From contig NC_036459.1 in assembly GCF_002775205.1 (NCBI RefSeq), forward strand, positions 19,514,312 to 19,578,311: a stretch of 64,000 nucleotides of DNA. The letters run 5' to 3'. A model generated the notes under the pieces. That model saw only the letters and a program-made list of their open reading frames with translations, did not search any database and had not been told where the DNA came from. The position numbers and the translations under genes are program-made. This document shows, one piece after another, positions 48,637-62,110 of the stretch. This DNA comes from Xiphophorus maculatus (taxonomy: Eukaryota > Chordata > Actinopteri > Cyprinodontiformes > Poeciliidae). Every line of letters begins with the position of its first letter. Within the stretch, counting starts at the first letter, position 1.

Positions 48637-49810
48637 TTGTAGAATCCAGAAGTATTTCTCAGGGAAAAAATGCGTTTTTTAGATTTAACACAAGTCCTCC
48701 TAAAAAAGAAAATCCACACTCTTAAACCATAACATTTGCTGAGAACATGTTTTTGACATAAAATATAATGACACTAGTGACTATTTTTACACTGAAAACA
48801 AGAGCAATACCCAAAAAATATTTAGGCAAAAAGTTTTCAAAGATGTGGTGTAAAAGCTGCCTAGTTTAAACCAAGTCCGTTAATTTAACTGACACCAGAA
48901 AAGAACTGTAGATCCATTCAACCTCCTTCAAAAAACACTGCACAAATCTGTTGATTCAAATAAAAAAATGCAAACAGAAAATTCTGTGAAAGTGTCCACA
49001 AACTGCAGTAGCCTACTACTTTCCTACTGTAATTTCCCCCCCTTAACCTGTATTTTTCCCACACAAAACCAAAGAGATGAACCATGTAACTTTACGAAAT
49101 GTAAAAAACAAAAACAGACCTACTCCCAAAATGATAATGTTCATCACAACCTCATTGTCAAGTTTTTTGGCCTCTACAAATCACCTTAGCTTCTGCCCAA
49201 ACTTGACAAGGGCTTGCTCCCATCAAAGAAATCCAGGACCAACTCTTCTCAGTGTCATCCTTTTATTTTATTTCTCTTTTTTCTTTAAATCACTGTACTT
49301 TCCAATACATGACACCCAAGCAGGTTGAAAACCAGTGGTGTTTCTGCAGGAGCTTAAAGATGAGGTCTTTGTTTGTAGAGATTATCCCAAACACAGGTGT
49401 GCTGGGTTGCCTTATAAACTCCTGAAGGCCTGAGTGAGAGAGACGGGTGTGCTTGATTTTCTGTGAGCCACGTGCCAGCTGGGTGGAGATGGTATTGCAC
49501 TCACACAACTACACCATTTGCTGTTTTAACTTGACACTTGACTTGACAATAAACATCCTCCAGAAATACCAGTCACAATTGTTATCCAGTAAACTCTGTA
49601 TTACTTGTGGCTTTAATATGAACAATGTCCCAAAAGAAGTTAACAAAGTGCAGTTCCTTGAGGTGTTAAGCTTCCAAAACATGGCGCTCTTCTGTTCAAA
49701 CAAAGAAGACAGAAGATAATCTGTCCTGTTGCACAACATGCCAGTGTCTTTACTGTGAGGTCTGAAGTCTTCCAAACAAATTTTGAACTTTGGGAGACAT
49801 CTTGTGCTGC

Positions 49811-52707
49811 TCAAGCTGAGGCAACTGAAGTCAGGTCATGCGACACCTCCACTCCCTCAATGACGATGCCAATGTCTTCTGCGGGTTCTTTCCATCCCTC
49901 TCCCTCCTTCCGAATCACAAACATGGCCATGGTGAGTTGTTTGAGTTCCATCTGGGCATCATCTCCGCTGCTGCCCTGTAGTGAGTTAAACAATATGTTA
50001 AAACTTGAACACTGTAACTAATCTCTCACTACAGAATTTGGAAAATAAAAGCCTTGTAAATGCAAACACCAAGTATAAGATGTACAGCTTGTGAATTGAA
50101 GAGTGGTTTACGGCATTTGAAATGTCCTTGATAAATTTTCCAAGTTCGAAGTTGCATTACAAATTGAATAACTCAAAGGGTGATTTTTAATGTTTTTGAA
50201 ACGATAATGCATGTATATAGCTTTATATATGTTCCATCATATTACAGGCTTTAGCTTAAAAACCAATTTCTTAGATTTTATATCAAAGCAGAATACTGAT
50301 CCAGCCAATGGTCATCTTAGAGTGGAACTCAATACAAAATGCATATTTGTGTTGCTTGTCAGATATTTTGGAGCTGGTATCAAAATACCATGACTCTAAA
50401 GCATATTCTTATTAACTTGTTTGGCATATTGGTAAACAAGAAATGAAGTTGATGTGCTCTGCTGAACAGCAAAGCACAACATTTCTGGATTTAAGCAGGA
50501 CACAGCCATGTTAAATTTCTGACACCAAATCTGCCCCACTTTTTCAAACAGATGTTCACATTTAGAAAAGCCAGTCCATAAATCATTTAAGAAGGTAAAA
50601 ACAACTGACATTGAATTTGTTCATTTGCTTGAATGGGATGAGATGCAACTTTAAACCTTTAAAAACTTACACAGTATTCCTTAATAAGGTCTTTTGCAAC
50701 CTCTCCAAGAAAGGTGATGAGCCCTTTCAGAACACATTCCCTTCGAATCCCAATGTCTTCAACCTGGAGAAAAGTTATCATTTCAATATTTCATATCTGA
50801 AGAGATTCATGATATAACTAATATATTTGGGCTGTTCACAACAGCAAAGGCCTATCAGATGCCATAATGTACAGCCCACATGTCCACTGGGTTTTAATGC
50901 TGCACTTCAAAATTATTCATATTCCACCTCTGCCACATTTTATCCTCCACATCTCAATTTGTGAAACTAGACTGTATTGTTAAGGTTAAGGCTTTTTCTT
51001 AGCACACTCTACCAGAGCTAGTGAATATCTTTTCCATTAAAGAGATCTCTTACAGCATAGAATTGATACAAGTTTAACATTTAAAAATGTTAAAATTTAA
51101 AAGCAACAGAAGCTCAAAAATTTGGCTAAATTGCACCGGTTTCTGGCAAGTTGGATAGAAAGGTGTATTTGATTGAATTCATGAATAAACCACAATACAG
51201 ACTTACTATAACAACTAAATGCAGCAGAAATACATGACAGGCAAACTTGCTTTTCTTCAAATGATATCAGCTTTGGACAGAAAGTGTATCAAGTATTATA
51301 ATTAAAACAAAGTCTGAAAGTAACTAATCACTTTAAGTTCTTTGTTTTAAATGGAAAAAAGTAAATGGCCATAGCTTAGTTCACTCAGTGTCCCTATTGA
51401 TGATATCCATACCTCATCATAAGTTCTCATGATGCCAGCCATTTTTGCACGTGTTGCTCCTCCTTTGGCCTGGATGACTTTAATCAGCTGACTTGAGTGC
51501 CTGTCCAACTGGGCCAAGAAAGTCTGCTCAAGGGGAAGAGCCATGAGCCTCTGGAACTCCGCATTAGTCTGTGAAACACAAAATAAAACTTACTATGTTC
51601 AAAAAAAATTACTTAAAGTAAATACTCAATCATTCCCAAAGTCTAAGTTCAAAACCCTTGACATTTAATTTCAATCTGCATTACTACCTCTTTCTGTTGG
51701 AACAGAGCAGGCCATCTGTCCCTGAAATCCTCTATACCAGGTTCTTCATTCACCACCTCCTGACGCCTGTAGGCAAAGGTACGAGCCATTTTGTCCGCAA
51801 TGACCCTGTCATTGTTCCTCCTTTTGATTGCTGTCAAGAGTTCAATTCTCTCTTTTTCCATGCTTTCTTGTGTTTCTCCCAATGGAAAGGATGGATAAAA
51901 GTTGGCTTCAGCTCGTCTTGGCTTCTTTATTTTTGCAGTGGGAAAAACAGAAATAGTAGCTTTGGATTTAATTGAGTTTACAGAGAACTCTGGACATCCT
52001 TGTGATTTGAGTAGAGTCCTGTAGTTTCCCATTTTGTACTTCAGCCTTTGCTTTCAACTGTAGCAACCATTGAATGAACCGGGCTCTTTTAAACACGGAT
52101 GATTTTTAACCAAGGCCTCTGCAACTACACAGAACTGTGCATCCTCTGGGTAGGCTCTGTATCTGTAGATCTCTTCTACTAATCTATTTAGGATGTCAGT
52201 CTTCATTCGGGAGGTGACTGTCAACATTTTGTTGTTTGCTTGATACTCAGAATTCCCCTTCTCTAGCTGACGTTCAGTGTCATATGAAAACATGGGAATG
52301 GGAAAGTTGGCTGGCCATTGTTGTGTTCGTGATGACAAGGATTCAGGGGAGGAGAGGATTATAGTGTCATTTGAGGCTAAAGAACTGCTGTCGTCAGAGT
52401 GAACTGTAGAAGAAGATGGAGCTGTTTCAATGACATCAACAAAAGTTTGAATGGCTTTTTCTTGAATCACCTTGACTGTTCCCAAGTCCTCAAGGTCAGA
52501 AGTTGAGCTGAGGTTGAAAAAGTCATTACCAAAGTCTTTGTCCATATATTGCAATCTGACATTGGTCTTTAAACCAAAGGTATCCGTCACCTTGCTGAGA
52601 AGCTCATCCAGAGAGTCTGGTATGCCATTTGGAAGAGTCAGTTTTTCAGTGTTGCTCTCTCCTAGAATCACTTTCAGTCTTGCAGGTTTTGAACTTGCCA
52701 TGACAAT
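49811..52707 (-). CDS. SAMD3-like PB1-domain gene with one in-frame TGA
   Basis: Minus-strand exons are 52707-51688 (ATG at 52701), 51568-51413, 50763-50671 and 49975-49811. All junctions are GT-AG in phase 0. Without the internal stop the product would be 475 residues. Residues 8-80 form a PB1 domain: RLKVILGE, a Leu-rich middle and the acidic YMDKDFGNDFF loop. A Ser-rich linker holds TIILSSPE, a possible SUMO-interacting motif. The rest (RTFAYRRQEVV, FRDRWPALFQQKE) belongs to the expanded fish SAMD3-like family; no SAM domain is seen. Codon 216 (52056-52054) is TGA where the GCYSWKQ-type context of the family suggests Trp. An upstream non-coding exon is likely. Function is unknown. The gene is either freshly inactivated or carries a polymorphic or erroneous base. 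Confidence 0.8.
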
Positions 52708-52959
52708 CTGAGAAAAGGGCACATGCAGAGTTAAGCAATGCTGGTCGCTATTTAAAGTCATTACAAAATATTTTATATACATTATTAGTCAAATGTTTGG
52801 ACATTTGCTTGTAGAGGGCCAAAAAAATATTAAGGTAGTTATTAAAATATTACCGTATTTTAAGTTCAGCCATACAAACACAAAAATCTTTTGTACCATG
52901 CATTTAATTTTTTGTACAATCTTGTATTACCTCACCCTTAAACGTGGATATACAGTATA

Positions 52960-53570
52960 TAATGTATGTAGGCCCGATGCAGAACGACCGCTAGTGCTAA
53001 TGACAGCCCCCCCACCCCAGCGGGGTTACACCCGCTAGCAAACTGTGGTTATAGTGATGGTTCTGGTGGATACAGCTGTAAAGAAAAACATAACAGCTGA
53101 CATTCTCTGCACAGCGAACAAAATAGGCGCGCAGCCACACACGCACACTCACAGCACAGAACAGTGGAGGCGTGGAAAAACTTGTCAGTGATGATCCACT
53201 CCTGTTAAATTATGCCTGAAATTTTCATTTGATCTTAATTTTTCCTCTTTCTTCTCCTCGCGTTCATGCCGGTTGTCATTTCGATTTCTGCAGCCGGTGA
53301 AATCAAGGGCGCGGACGACCATAAGGAGATCAAACTTGCACATTGTGAACTGTCCGTGCGCTGTGGTAGATTGCAAATTGCAGAGAAATAATACAGGGCA
53401 AGAAGCGATCTAGCCGGGGCGGAGTCTGTGGGGCAGGCTACTAAATGCAGTGACAGCAGAGCTCCGAAAGTGAAGCTGTGAAATCCTCAGCCCAGCCCGA
53501 GGGCGTCTCAGCCCGGCCCAGTGCATGGCGATCAACCGCTAGCTAGAACACCGGCGCAATGTTCCTACAG
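52960..53570. other. CpG-richer region upstream of the PB1 gene
   Basis: Relative to its surroundings this stretch is GC- and CpG-rich (GCGCGCAGCC-like words, GGGGCGGAG at about 53418). It is the natural place for the promoter and 5' non-coding exon of the minus-strand PB1 gene. No exon can be drawn with confidence. The spacer 53570-53937 shows no further gene. Confidence 0.35.
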
Positions 53571-54142
53571 ACACAAATGGCTTTTTTTGCTTTTTTAAGA
53601 GAAATGACACCTGATGGATTCTTAGCGCTGTCAGGATATTATGCGTTTTATATTATGTCGCCAGTAAGCAGCATGAGAAAACTGGAAAAAATGGCTTCAC
53701 CGGCTGCAGCTCACAGTGAATAGCACAGTGGAGTTGCATCACATTAAATTAGTTTTGCATAGAACACCCCCACCTCTGTACTTTCAAGTTACGTTTTTTA
53801 GCGTAAAAGTACACACACAAAATAAACATTCAGTCTAACTCAGAGTAGTTATGCTAAAACATGTTGAGATTTGAATCCTGCCGAACAGCGAGGCTAATTA
53901 CAACTAGCAAATGTGCTAAGAGCAAGTAACTGATGACTAGTGATGTTACGTGATGTGCCGAGGCTTCGAGGCGTGTGTCGAGTAATGGAGGGGGCGTTTC
54001 CGTAAAGCGCGTATCGAGGCTTGCTTCATTTAGGGGAGGAGCCGAAAACGATGACGTCCGAAGCCTCGCTGCCTGGCTGTACCACGTGACTGCTTCGGGA
54101 AGTGGCTCAGATATTGGCGCGGGGTTTGACAGCTTTAGAAAC

Positions 54143-55074
54143 TAGTGATGGGATTTTCGGCTCCTTTTCGAGATGCGGCTCTAATGGCTCTTCTTACTGT
54201 GGAGAGCCGGCTCTTTCGGCTCCCAAACGGCTCCCCATATATATTTTTGACATTATTAATTAATTAATAGCTTAAACCTAATTTTATAATATTTTGTTTC
54301 ATTATTGACATTGTTAAGCACTTATGATGAGTAAAAATGCCGCATAACAATGCTATAGCAATACCGATGCGTGTGATGTCCGCATGTGCCTGTGCAGGTT
54401 GTTTGTCGAGCCTGCACGATAGGAAATGCTGACTTTGCTCAGTCTGCACTCTGCCCTGGAGCTTGATGTAGCATTAAAATGAGTCCAAATCTTGCTCCAT
54501 TTTCTGTCACTCATTAATTTTCACCTATTCAGTTCTCACACTGACTCCCCTTCTTTCTGTGCTTCTTGACCGCTGAGTGAGTGTCTGTACATAAACACCT
54601 GCCTACGAACGCTATACAGCTTGGCCAATTGCCTGCCGTTTCCACAAAAAAAGTGGAGATAAACTTTTTTTTTCAGTGTTTTCCCGCCACATTATTAATT
54701 GAAACTATGTGTGATTGGTCAGATGTGTGGAGCACACTCTTGACATGAGGGCGGTGGACCGACCAAGGGAAAAAAAACTCTTCGCACTAGCACTGGCAGA
54801 AGAGCAAAACGTGCAAGGAGAGGGAGAAGGGGCGGAGAGACAGCGAGGCACCGCAGGACAAAAAAAAAAACGATGTGGGGATAAACTATCGGCTCTGGCA
54901 CTTGCAGAGCAGAAGCACAACGACAGGGAGGCGGAGAGACAGCGATATACTGTAGAAAAAAACCCGGCTCCCAAATAGGATCCTAAAACGGCTCCCATTG
55001 TGGAGCCAGTTCCAATCGTTCACTTCAAAGAGCCGGCTCTTAGAGCCGGATCGTTCGCGACCGACACATCACTA
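54143..55074. mobile_element. Nested hAT-type element, 932 bp
   Basis: Ends are TAGTGATGGG and CATCACTA, followed by GCCGGCTCTTTCGGCTCC- and GAGCCGGCTCTTAGAGCC-type words. TTAGAAAC is duplicated exactly at 54135-54142 and 55075-55082. The matching region of the outer element's right arm reads straight through without this insert, which proves the order of events. It has a short open frame at 54715-54978 but no transposase. Confidence 0.92.
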
Positions 55075-55226
55075 TTAGAAACCCCACAGGCTCCATTCAA
55101 AATGTGGGTTGTTGTAGGCGAGTTGCGGTCAGTTGAGAGAGTGGATAGAGTTTTGATAGTTTGGATAGCAGAGTTTGGATAATGGTTATTTAGTTTGAGA
55201 CAGTTAGTTCAGTGTTTGGAGAGTTT

Positions 55227-55395
<169 letters not shown>

Positions 55396-56177
55396 TGTTA
55401 AAAAAGAGGATAATTTAATGTTAACTTTGGACAAAACGTTTGGCTCTTTCCTCTTTAATTTTCCCGGGATCCTCAGCGAGTGGCGGCGTGCTGCTAAAGT
55501 GAAACAACAACAAAGCGTGTTGACGTCACAGATCACAGAGTTTAATCTCATACAAAGCAATCAACAACAAAGCTGCAGAGGAACAGAGATATGCATTTTT
55601 CTCATAAAAATAAAGACAGACAAGGGGAAGACAGACAAACACAAAACAAAGACAAACAAAAAGGCAAAAAATAGTGGCCGCTCTCTGGATTTTTAGCGCT
55701 GACACGAAATTTTATACTGAGTGGGTGTTTCTTCAATTTAATATATTCAATTAAGGCGTTCCGTTCTTCGACCACTTAGAAACTCCCGTAGGGACTCAGA
55801 GAAACTTAAGAACCTCCCTGATTTACGGCAAAGATTGGAGGGCCGTCTGGTTTTTGTCTAAGCAAAAGGGCGGACCACTTAGTGCTAATCCCTGTCTGGT
55901 ACGGGCGGATCCCTGGCGCCGAAAGGTCCTGAGATGAGATTTCGCAGATACCTCTGAAGTCTCTTCCCCCAAACTCCCGTACTTCTGCCCCATCGGAATG
56001 CTAATTTTATGGCTCTGTGTGACAGCGGGAGGCCCCTGCTTGTCTGAATGCCTGCTATTCGGCCCCATCCCGCATCTCAGACAAAACCTGTTCCAAATAA
56101 GAGTATTGAATATAACTTTTACACATGTCGTAAGATTAACTGTATTAAGCACTAAAAATAATCATTTTTCCTTAACA
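55396..56177. mobile_element. Putative solo LTR inside the GATA array
   Basis: A 782-bp unrelated block lies between two GATA arrays of the same phase and orientation. It starts TGTTAA and ends TTAACA, the TG...CA pattern of LTRs, and is flanked by ATAG on both sides, although that is also array sequence. There is a TATAAAA on the minus strand near 55711-55717 and AATAAA on the plus strand near 55606. The conflicting signals leave orientation open. No gene is present. Confidence 0.55.
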
Positions 56178-56367
<190 letters not shown>

Positions 56368-57000
56368 CCAACTTGAGCCAACTGGTACGAGAAAGGGTTC
56401 ATTTCTTGAAGCTTCATATGCACACGAAACCACCTACTGGCCAGGTGTATAATCACAGCCAGCTGTATCTCAACATGTGTGATGCATTGAATTTTTGTCT
56501 ATTATGGCTCTTGAGAATGACTTCACAAAAGGTGTAGGACGAAATCATTTGTCTACATAAATTATGTATACACATATGTGTATAATAAAATATTGTTTGA
56601 ATGTATTCTCTGTGTGTAATTATTCCCAAAATAGTAGTGTCATGTGATATGGCATGTTGTGTAATAATGTTTTTCTGTGACTCTAGAAAAATGGCATGGG
56701 CTTAATCAGGCAGAGGACAGTGAAAGTGCCTGTGGAACTAGGGAGGGGGTAGTGAATAGGCTAATGCTAGTGTAACTTGGATGATTTCATGCATTTTTAT
56801 TAAGAAACAACAATTTCTCCACAATTTTTGGTTTCAAACGATTTCTCTTTTTTGACACTACATGGATGAGGTGTTATTATTGTACCCCAACTCCTTGGAG
56901 CACAATAAACACCTCACCTTTACAGAAAATAAGAAACAGTGAAAAATACAGTTCCTCATAAGCAAACCTAATGCATCTGCAAATGTTCAGTTCACCTTAC

Positions 57001-57069
57001 CTTGTTAGGGCTTATCAAATCGAAATGTTCCCACATAGGGGAAGTCCTCCTCTTTCTCGCCAGCTCCAT
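57001..57069 (-). CDS. hAT transposase first coding exon (BED finger start)
   Basis: ATG at 57069 opens 23 codons ending at a consensus donor (AACAAG/GTAAGG). The peptide MELARKRRTSPMWEHFDLIS has the xxxxWxHFxxI start of a BED zinc finger, as in hAT transposases and ZBED proteins. The cysteine/histidine part should follow in the next exon, which I do not find, so the transposase is a remnant. It sits just inside the right arm of the hAT element. Confidence 0.65.
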
Positions 57070-57479
57070 CCTACTCCTATCCTGTCCTCGCGCTCCTAAA
57101 TCTCCTATCTATCTATCTATCTCCTAAACTCTCCAAACACCAAACTAACTGTCTCAAACTAAATAACCACTATCCAAACTCTGCTATCCAAACTATCAAA
57201 ACTCTATCCACTCTCTCAACTGACGGCAACTCGCCTACAACAACCCACATTTTGAATGGAGCCTGTGGGGTTTCTAAAGCTGTCAAACCCCGTGCCAAAC
57301 TCTGAGCCACTTCCCGAAGCAGTCACGTGGTACAGCCGGGCAGCGAGGCTTCGGACGTCATCGTTTTCGGCTCCTCCCCTAAATGAAGCAAGCTTCGATA
57401 CGCGCTTTACGGAAACGCCCCTTCCCTTACTCGACACACGCCTCGAAGCCTCGGCACATCACGTAACATCACTACCCTC

Positions 57480-57756
57480 CCGTGCATGACCCTGGACCGT
57501 TTCAAGACTCAGCTTCTGGTTGGTGGATTTTGTCCCTGTTGTCTGCTTGTCCCCTGAGCCCCCCCAGATCTCCCCTTGTCCATTTACCCTACCTGCCCCT
57601 GGCTGGACTCCTGACCTCTGTGGATCCCCCATCCCTGACTCCACCAGTGAGGCCACACCCTTCCACACCAATTACTTTTGTAATAAAACCTTTGGTGAAA
57701 CATCCTCTTGTTGTGGCTGCGTTTTGGGTTCTGGCTGATTCTGCTTTTAACATTAC
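57480..57756 (+). mobile_element. LTR-like 3' fragment
   Basis: A pyrimidine-rich stretch contains GTAATAAAACCTTTGGTGAA and ends TTCTGCTTTTAACA. It resembles the 3' half of a fish Gypsy-type LTR with its poly(A) signal. Its 5' part is missing at the edge of the hAT arm, as if cut by that rearrangement. Confidence 0.5.
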
Positions 57757-57789
57757 AGTGCTCAAACAGAGCAACCTCTTTTCTTAAAC

Positions 57790-59550
57790 CCAACACATGC
57801 ACCCCCCGCTCCCCACACACACATACGTTGTAGTTTACATGGTGTTGTGGCCCTGATAAAAACCTGTGCTGACTTCAATTTAATTGAAACAAAGAACAAC
57901 CACAAATGTGATAAACTTCAGACACAGTGAAAATAACATGAGATGAAAACTTTTGTTTATATTATACTGTTATAAAGAACATTAGCACTGCCCTGCACAT
58001 TTTAAAGTGACTGTTCCAGAACACCTGATACAAATGATAGCATTAGCTCATCCATTAATCAGACATTTATTGAGGCCAGGTGTATGACAGAAGGAAACAC
58101 CTGAAACATGCAGAACAGACAGACCTGAGGACTGAGTGGTTTAAAGTATTTCACTGACACTTTCAGATTACAGATTTCCAAATGAAAGCATCTGTAAGTG
58201 AACACATTCATTATTCAATAAACCAAACAGTTTAAAAATAATTGTTAGGGTTACTATTAAGAAGAACCTAATATGTCATGTTTGTTCATTTCTACCTTGT
58301 AGTACATACAAGGTACTCCACTCACTGTTTAGTTGAAGAATCTTCAGTGTGATATGAAACCAAAAAATAAAATGGCTCCAAAACTTTCAATCTGTATCCT
58401 ATTTTTGTAGCTTTGTTCTATTAAGATTATGTTGAGTTTATTTTAAGCCCCAAACAAACAATCAATTTTATTGTCTCTGGGATATGAAAACATGAGATTT
58501 GATTAAATTAGAACTACACAGAGTAGAAGGAACACAGATTTCATAACAATCAAACATATTTTGTTTATTCAAAACAGTAATATACAGATTGTTCTTGAAT
58601 ATCAATGCTATAAGAACAGCCAGATTTTGTTAAATGAATGTGTCACCACTGCATTTGGCTGGGTGTTCCTGCTCTAGAAAGGTGAAGGTCTCTGGTCATC
58701 CTGAAGTTGTGAACCCACTGGGAGTCTGAAGGAAGACACTGAAACAAGAGGCCTGCAGGATGGTCTGCTGTGACAGCTTAACATCTGAAAACATACATGA
58801 TAGAAACATTAATTAATGTGCTGCGACAAGCTGTACTTTTGAAAACAACAACAAAGGTTTCATAGTAGTCATATTTAATAAATTAGAATGAGTTCCAAAG
58901 AGGCTTTTTAGATTAAAAGTACCTTTTGAAAATAAAATTTAAGCAGGTGATAAACATATTTTTCACCCCTGATGTAATATTCTAATCCTCAATGCCATAT
59001 TTTCATTAACTAAGAAATCAACATTAACTTAAATAAAAGCTTTAAATTGTCTGTGTAATAATTACTCTATAAAGGGTTTATCTGAGAGCTGAGTTTCTGA
59101 AATATACTTACTTTTCATTAACACTCAGGTGCCCAAACGTCTTGAGACCAAGATCTACTTTTTCTCTTACCAGCTGGCTGAGATCTACCTCATGACACAA
59201 ACACATAAAAATTGTAAATTGAACTTTATTGACTTATTTTATATGCAAATATACATCAGTTATAGCAGAAATATTAAGGTAATAGAAAACCTAATGTAGT
59301 TTCTTCCTCAGTGAGATTCTGACACTGGTAGGAGGTTATTGGTTTCTCAGTCAGAAGCTGGTTGCAAACCTGAGGCCAGCAGGTGTCAGTCAGTTATAGC
59401 AGATCTGAACTCTGGCTTGATGACCTCAATATGAGAAATTTCAGACTGATAGGAGGAACCACAGAAGAGAGACTCTATAGGCACCCTTCTGTCAAAATTT
59501 AATCGGAGTTTGATGGATGAGTAATTAAAGACCCTAATTAATTGATTGCT
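57790..59550. other. Spacer with a hAT MITE fragment, no gene seen
   Basis: 58010-58145 retains parts of the MITE family seen at 13035-13247 (ACACCTGAAACATGCAGA, CCTGAGGACT). The rest is AT-rich with no coding exon I can support. Confidence 0.45.
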
Positions 59551-59556
59551 ATTAAT

Positions 59557-59620
59557 CCCCCCCCCCCCCACCCCCCCACCCCCCACCCCCCACCCCCCCA
59601 TCCCCCACCCATCCCCCACT
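59557..59620 (+). repeat. C-rich minisatellite
   Basis: C7-C13 runs are separated by single A or AT. The G-rich minus strand could form G-quadruplexes. A 166-codon minus-strand frame across it (59386-59886) is translation of the simple repeat plus flanks. Confidence 0.85.
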
Positions 59621-60520
59621 CCATCTGTTACGCCATCTGTTATTCCCGCTATGTGTTTTAAAAATAGTACAAGTATGAAAAAACATTGAGTTTTAAGAAT
59701 AATATAATTAAAGTATGAAAAAACAGTAAGTGTTAGATAATCTAGAATAATATACAATATAGTATATTTAAATAGATTTGGGGTGTTGTAGTTACCTCCG
59801 GTTTTTCTCACTAAGCCATTTGGTGTTTGTGCGTGTGTGTCCGGCTCTCTCGTGCTGGGGGATTCTCTTGACCTGAGGGTCATCACAGATGGCCTGCAAG
59901 GAAACTCTATATCTCCGGAAAACAGATTTTCAAACCGTCATCGATTATCAGCTCGGAATCTGCGCGGGAAAAGGGTTCCTGCCAGCTGTCCGGCTCTCTC
60001 GTGCTGACTATGAGTTTGTGACATAATACCGGACAGGCCTCACCTGTCATCTGTGTGAGACGTTGTTGTAGTTACCTCTGGTTTTAAACAGAAGTGTGAG
60101 GTGGGTTAAAAGCCCCTCAGGATGATGACCTCTGATCACCATACTGGTTGACTATCAGCTATCAGCTCTCAGGATCTGCAGCACTCCATCTGTGTGCCAG
60201 TGGCACATGTGACCACTTGTGAGCAAATGAAAAACACAGTACAATTAGAGCACAAAAAATAATAAGTGATCATCAGTATCAAGATTAATACATAGATTGT
60301 CACCTTTCCTAGATAAGTTTAGATTTATCCATGCCATCTGTGTATGTGTGTCGGCGTGTGGGGGTGTGTGCGTCCAGGCACAATAATAAACACATACCTC
60401 TAAAGAAAACCTACAGTTTAACTGTTTTACTATATTATTTAGGGTAGCACGACTAGTCGGTGCTGACTATGAGTTTGTGATTTCCTTCATCGCTTAAATT
60501 TTAAACTCTTATAGATTTTC

Positions 60521-60903
60521 TTTTTCTGTAACACTTGCTAGTGTGAAACGTTTCAGTAAATGTTCCTCATTTGTACCCGTACTTCTGAAGAATATGTGAC
60601 AGACAGTAAACAGGCCTACTCAAATTTAACTTATATCTTTCCGCAGTTAAAGAATTTGTCCAGACTTTTCCAGAATTTGGTCCGGCATCATTGTGAATGA
60701 TTTTGTTCAATCTTTTTCTTGCTGTTGAATCAGCGCTGATCTTCCCACTGCTTCATGTTTTCTCCAAAAGAGTAAATCTTGATTTAAATACATTTGAAAC
60801 TCAGATTTTTTTTCTGTAACACTTGCTAGTGTAATACATGTTAGTAAAAGTTCCTCATCTGTACACGTACTTCTGAACAATATCTGACAGGGACTAAACA
60901 GGC
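60521..60903 (+). repeat. Direct duplication of a 95-bp unit
   Basis: 60521-60615 and 60809-60903 both run from TTTTCTGTAACACTTGCTAG to a TAAACAGGCC end without a length change, at roughly 88% identity. They lie 288 bases apart in direct orientation. Neither is coding. Confidence 0.85.
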
Positions 60904-61954
60904 CACGGTGAGGTTCCCTTGGATTTCGATTGATTTATTGAATGTGTAAATATTTATCATATAGTATTTATTCTTTTGGTGTTTGTTGCACAAATTTAAA
61001 TATATGCCGGCTATCAACCAACAATTAAATCAGTGAATTTGTGTTTTTTTCTTAAATACTCCCTCTCACCGAGACTTACTTACATCTTCTGACAACTAGC
61101 CCAACTTATAATAACATTGACTAAGTTTGCTATTGGTACACTTTACCTAAAATTAAAACTTAAACATACTCACTACACAACCATGCTCCAAGAGTTGCTC
61201 ATAACATGGTGAATTGTTTTGTTACCTTAAAAATGATCTGCAGCTTTTGTTCCTTGATGCTGTCTGTTCACTAACAGACAGTAAACCTCTTGTGATCGAT
61301 AAGCTTATAAATGATCAATGTGAAGCATCAGTATGCGCTAAAGAAGATCATATCAGTCAGATTAAGTAAAATATCATTATACTCAAAGCAATCAAAAATA
61401 TATTTCTCTGAAAGGTCTATTTTTTTCTCAGGGAACTTAGACTGTATGAAAGGAATCAGTGAAATATACTATGAAATATTTTATCTGCTGCATCCCGATA
61501 ATAAAACTTCAATTGTGAATCGAATGATTACCTTGCATCTAGATACAAAAGAATCAACCGTTAATTAGTAATCATACTGACTAACAAGATCTGATCAAAC
61601 AAGAAACTTGACAACCTCAAGGGATTTCTCACATTGGAGAATAAACCGTCTGACTTTCTTTAGCCACTAAATTTAACCTTACCAAAGTTTTGCCTCGGAG
61701 CAAACAGGTACTGAGTTTGAAGCGGATCAGACGCCTTCAGCCATTTGCTAAAGCTAGACTCCGGCCTTCCTCACTGTAAAATAAAACATTAGACTTAAAC
61801 AAAAAGTTCAAGCGAACATCACTTAATTATCGTCGACTTGTTGTATGTACTCATCTTAAACAAGTGGCAGGAACATTTGGATATAAGAAAAAAAGCTTTA
61901 TAAGTTAATCTATTTAAGTTGAGTCCATGTAACAACTAAAATCAAATAAAAAGT

Positions 61955-62110
61955 GAGCTATTTGAAAGTAGTGAGGATTTTGGGTGGTAAAAGTTGAACA
62001 TTTTAACATGTCCAGACACTACACCATTTCTGCTCAAGCAAACCAAAAGGTTTTAAACAGAACAACCATGTCAAATGATGAGACCGTGAATCTTTAATCT
62101 ATGTAGAAAA
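61955..62110. repeat. Interspersed repeat, copy 2
   Basis: Same family and orientation as 16795-16965, recognised by GTGAGGATTTTG and ACACCATTTCTGCTCAA. Flanks show no gene. The spacer from 60910 to 63433 otherwise holds only AT-rich sequence. Confidence 0.55.

Noticed and set aside
59386-59886. 166-codon minus-strand frame
   Set aside because: Its glycine-rich centre is translation of the C-rich minisatellite.
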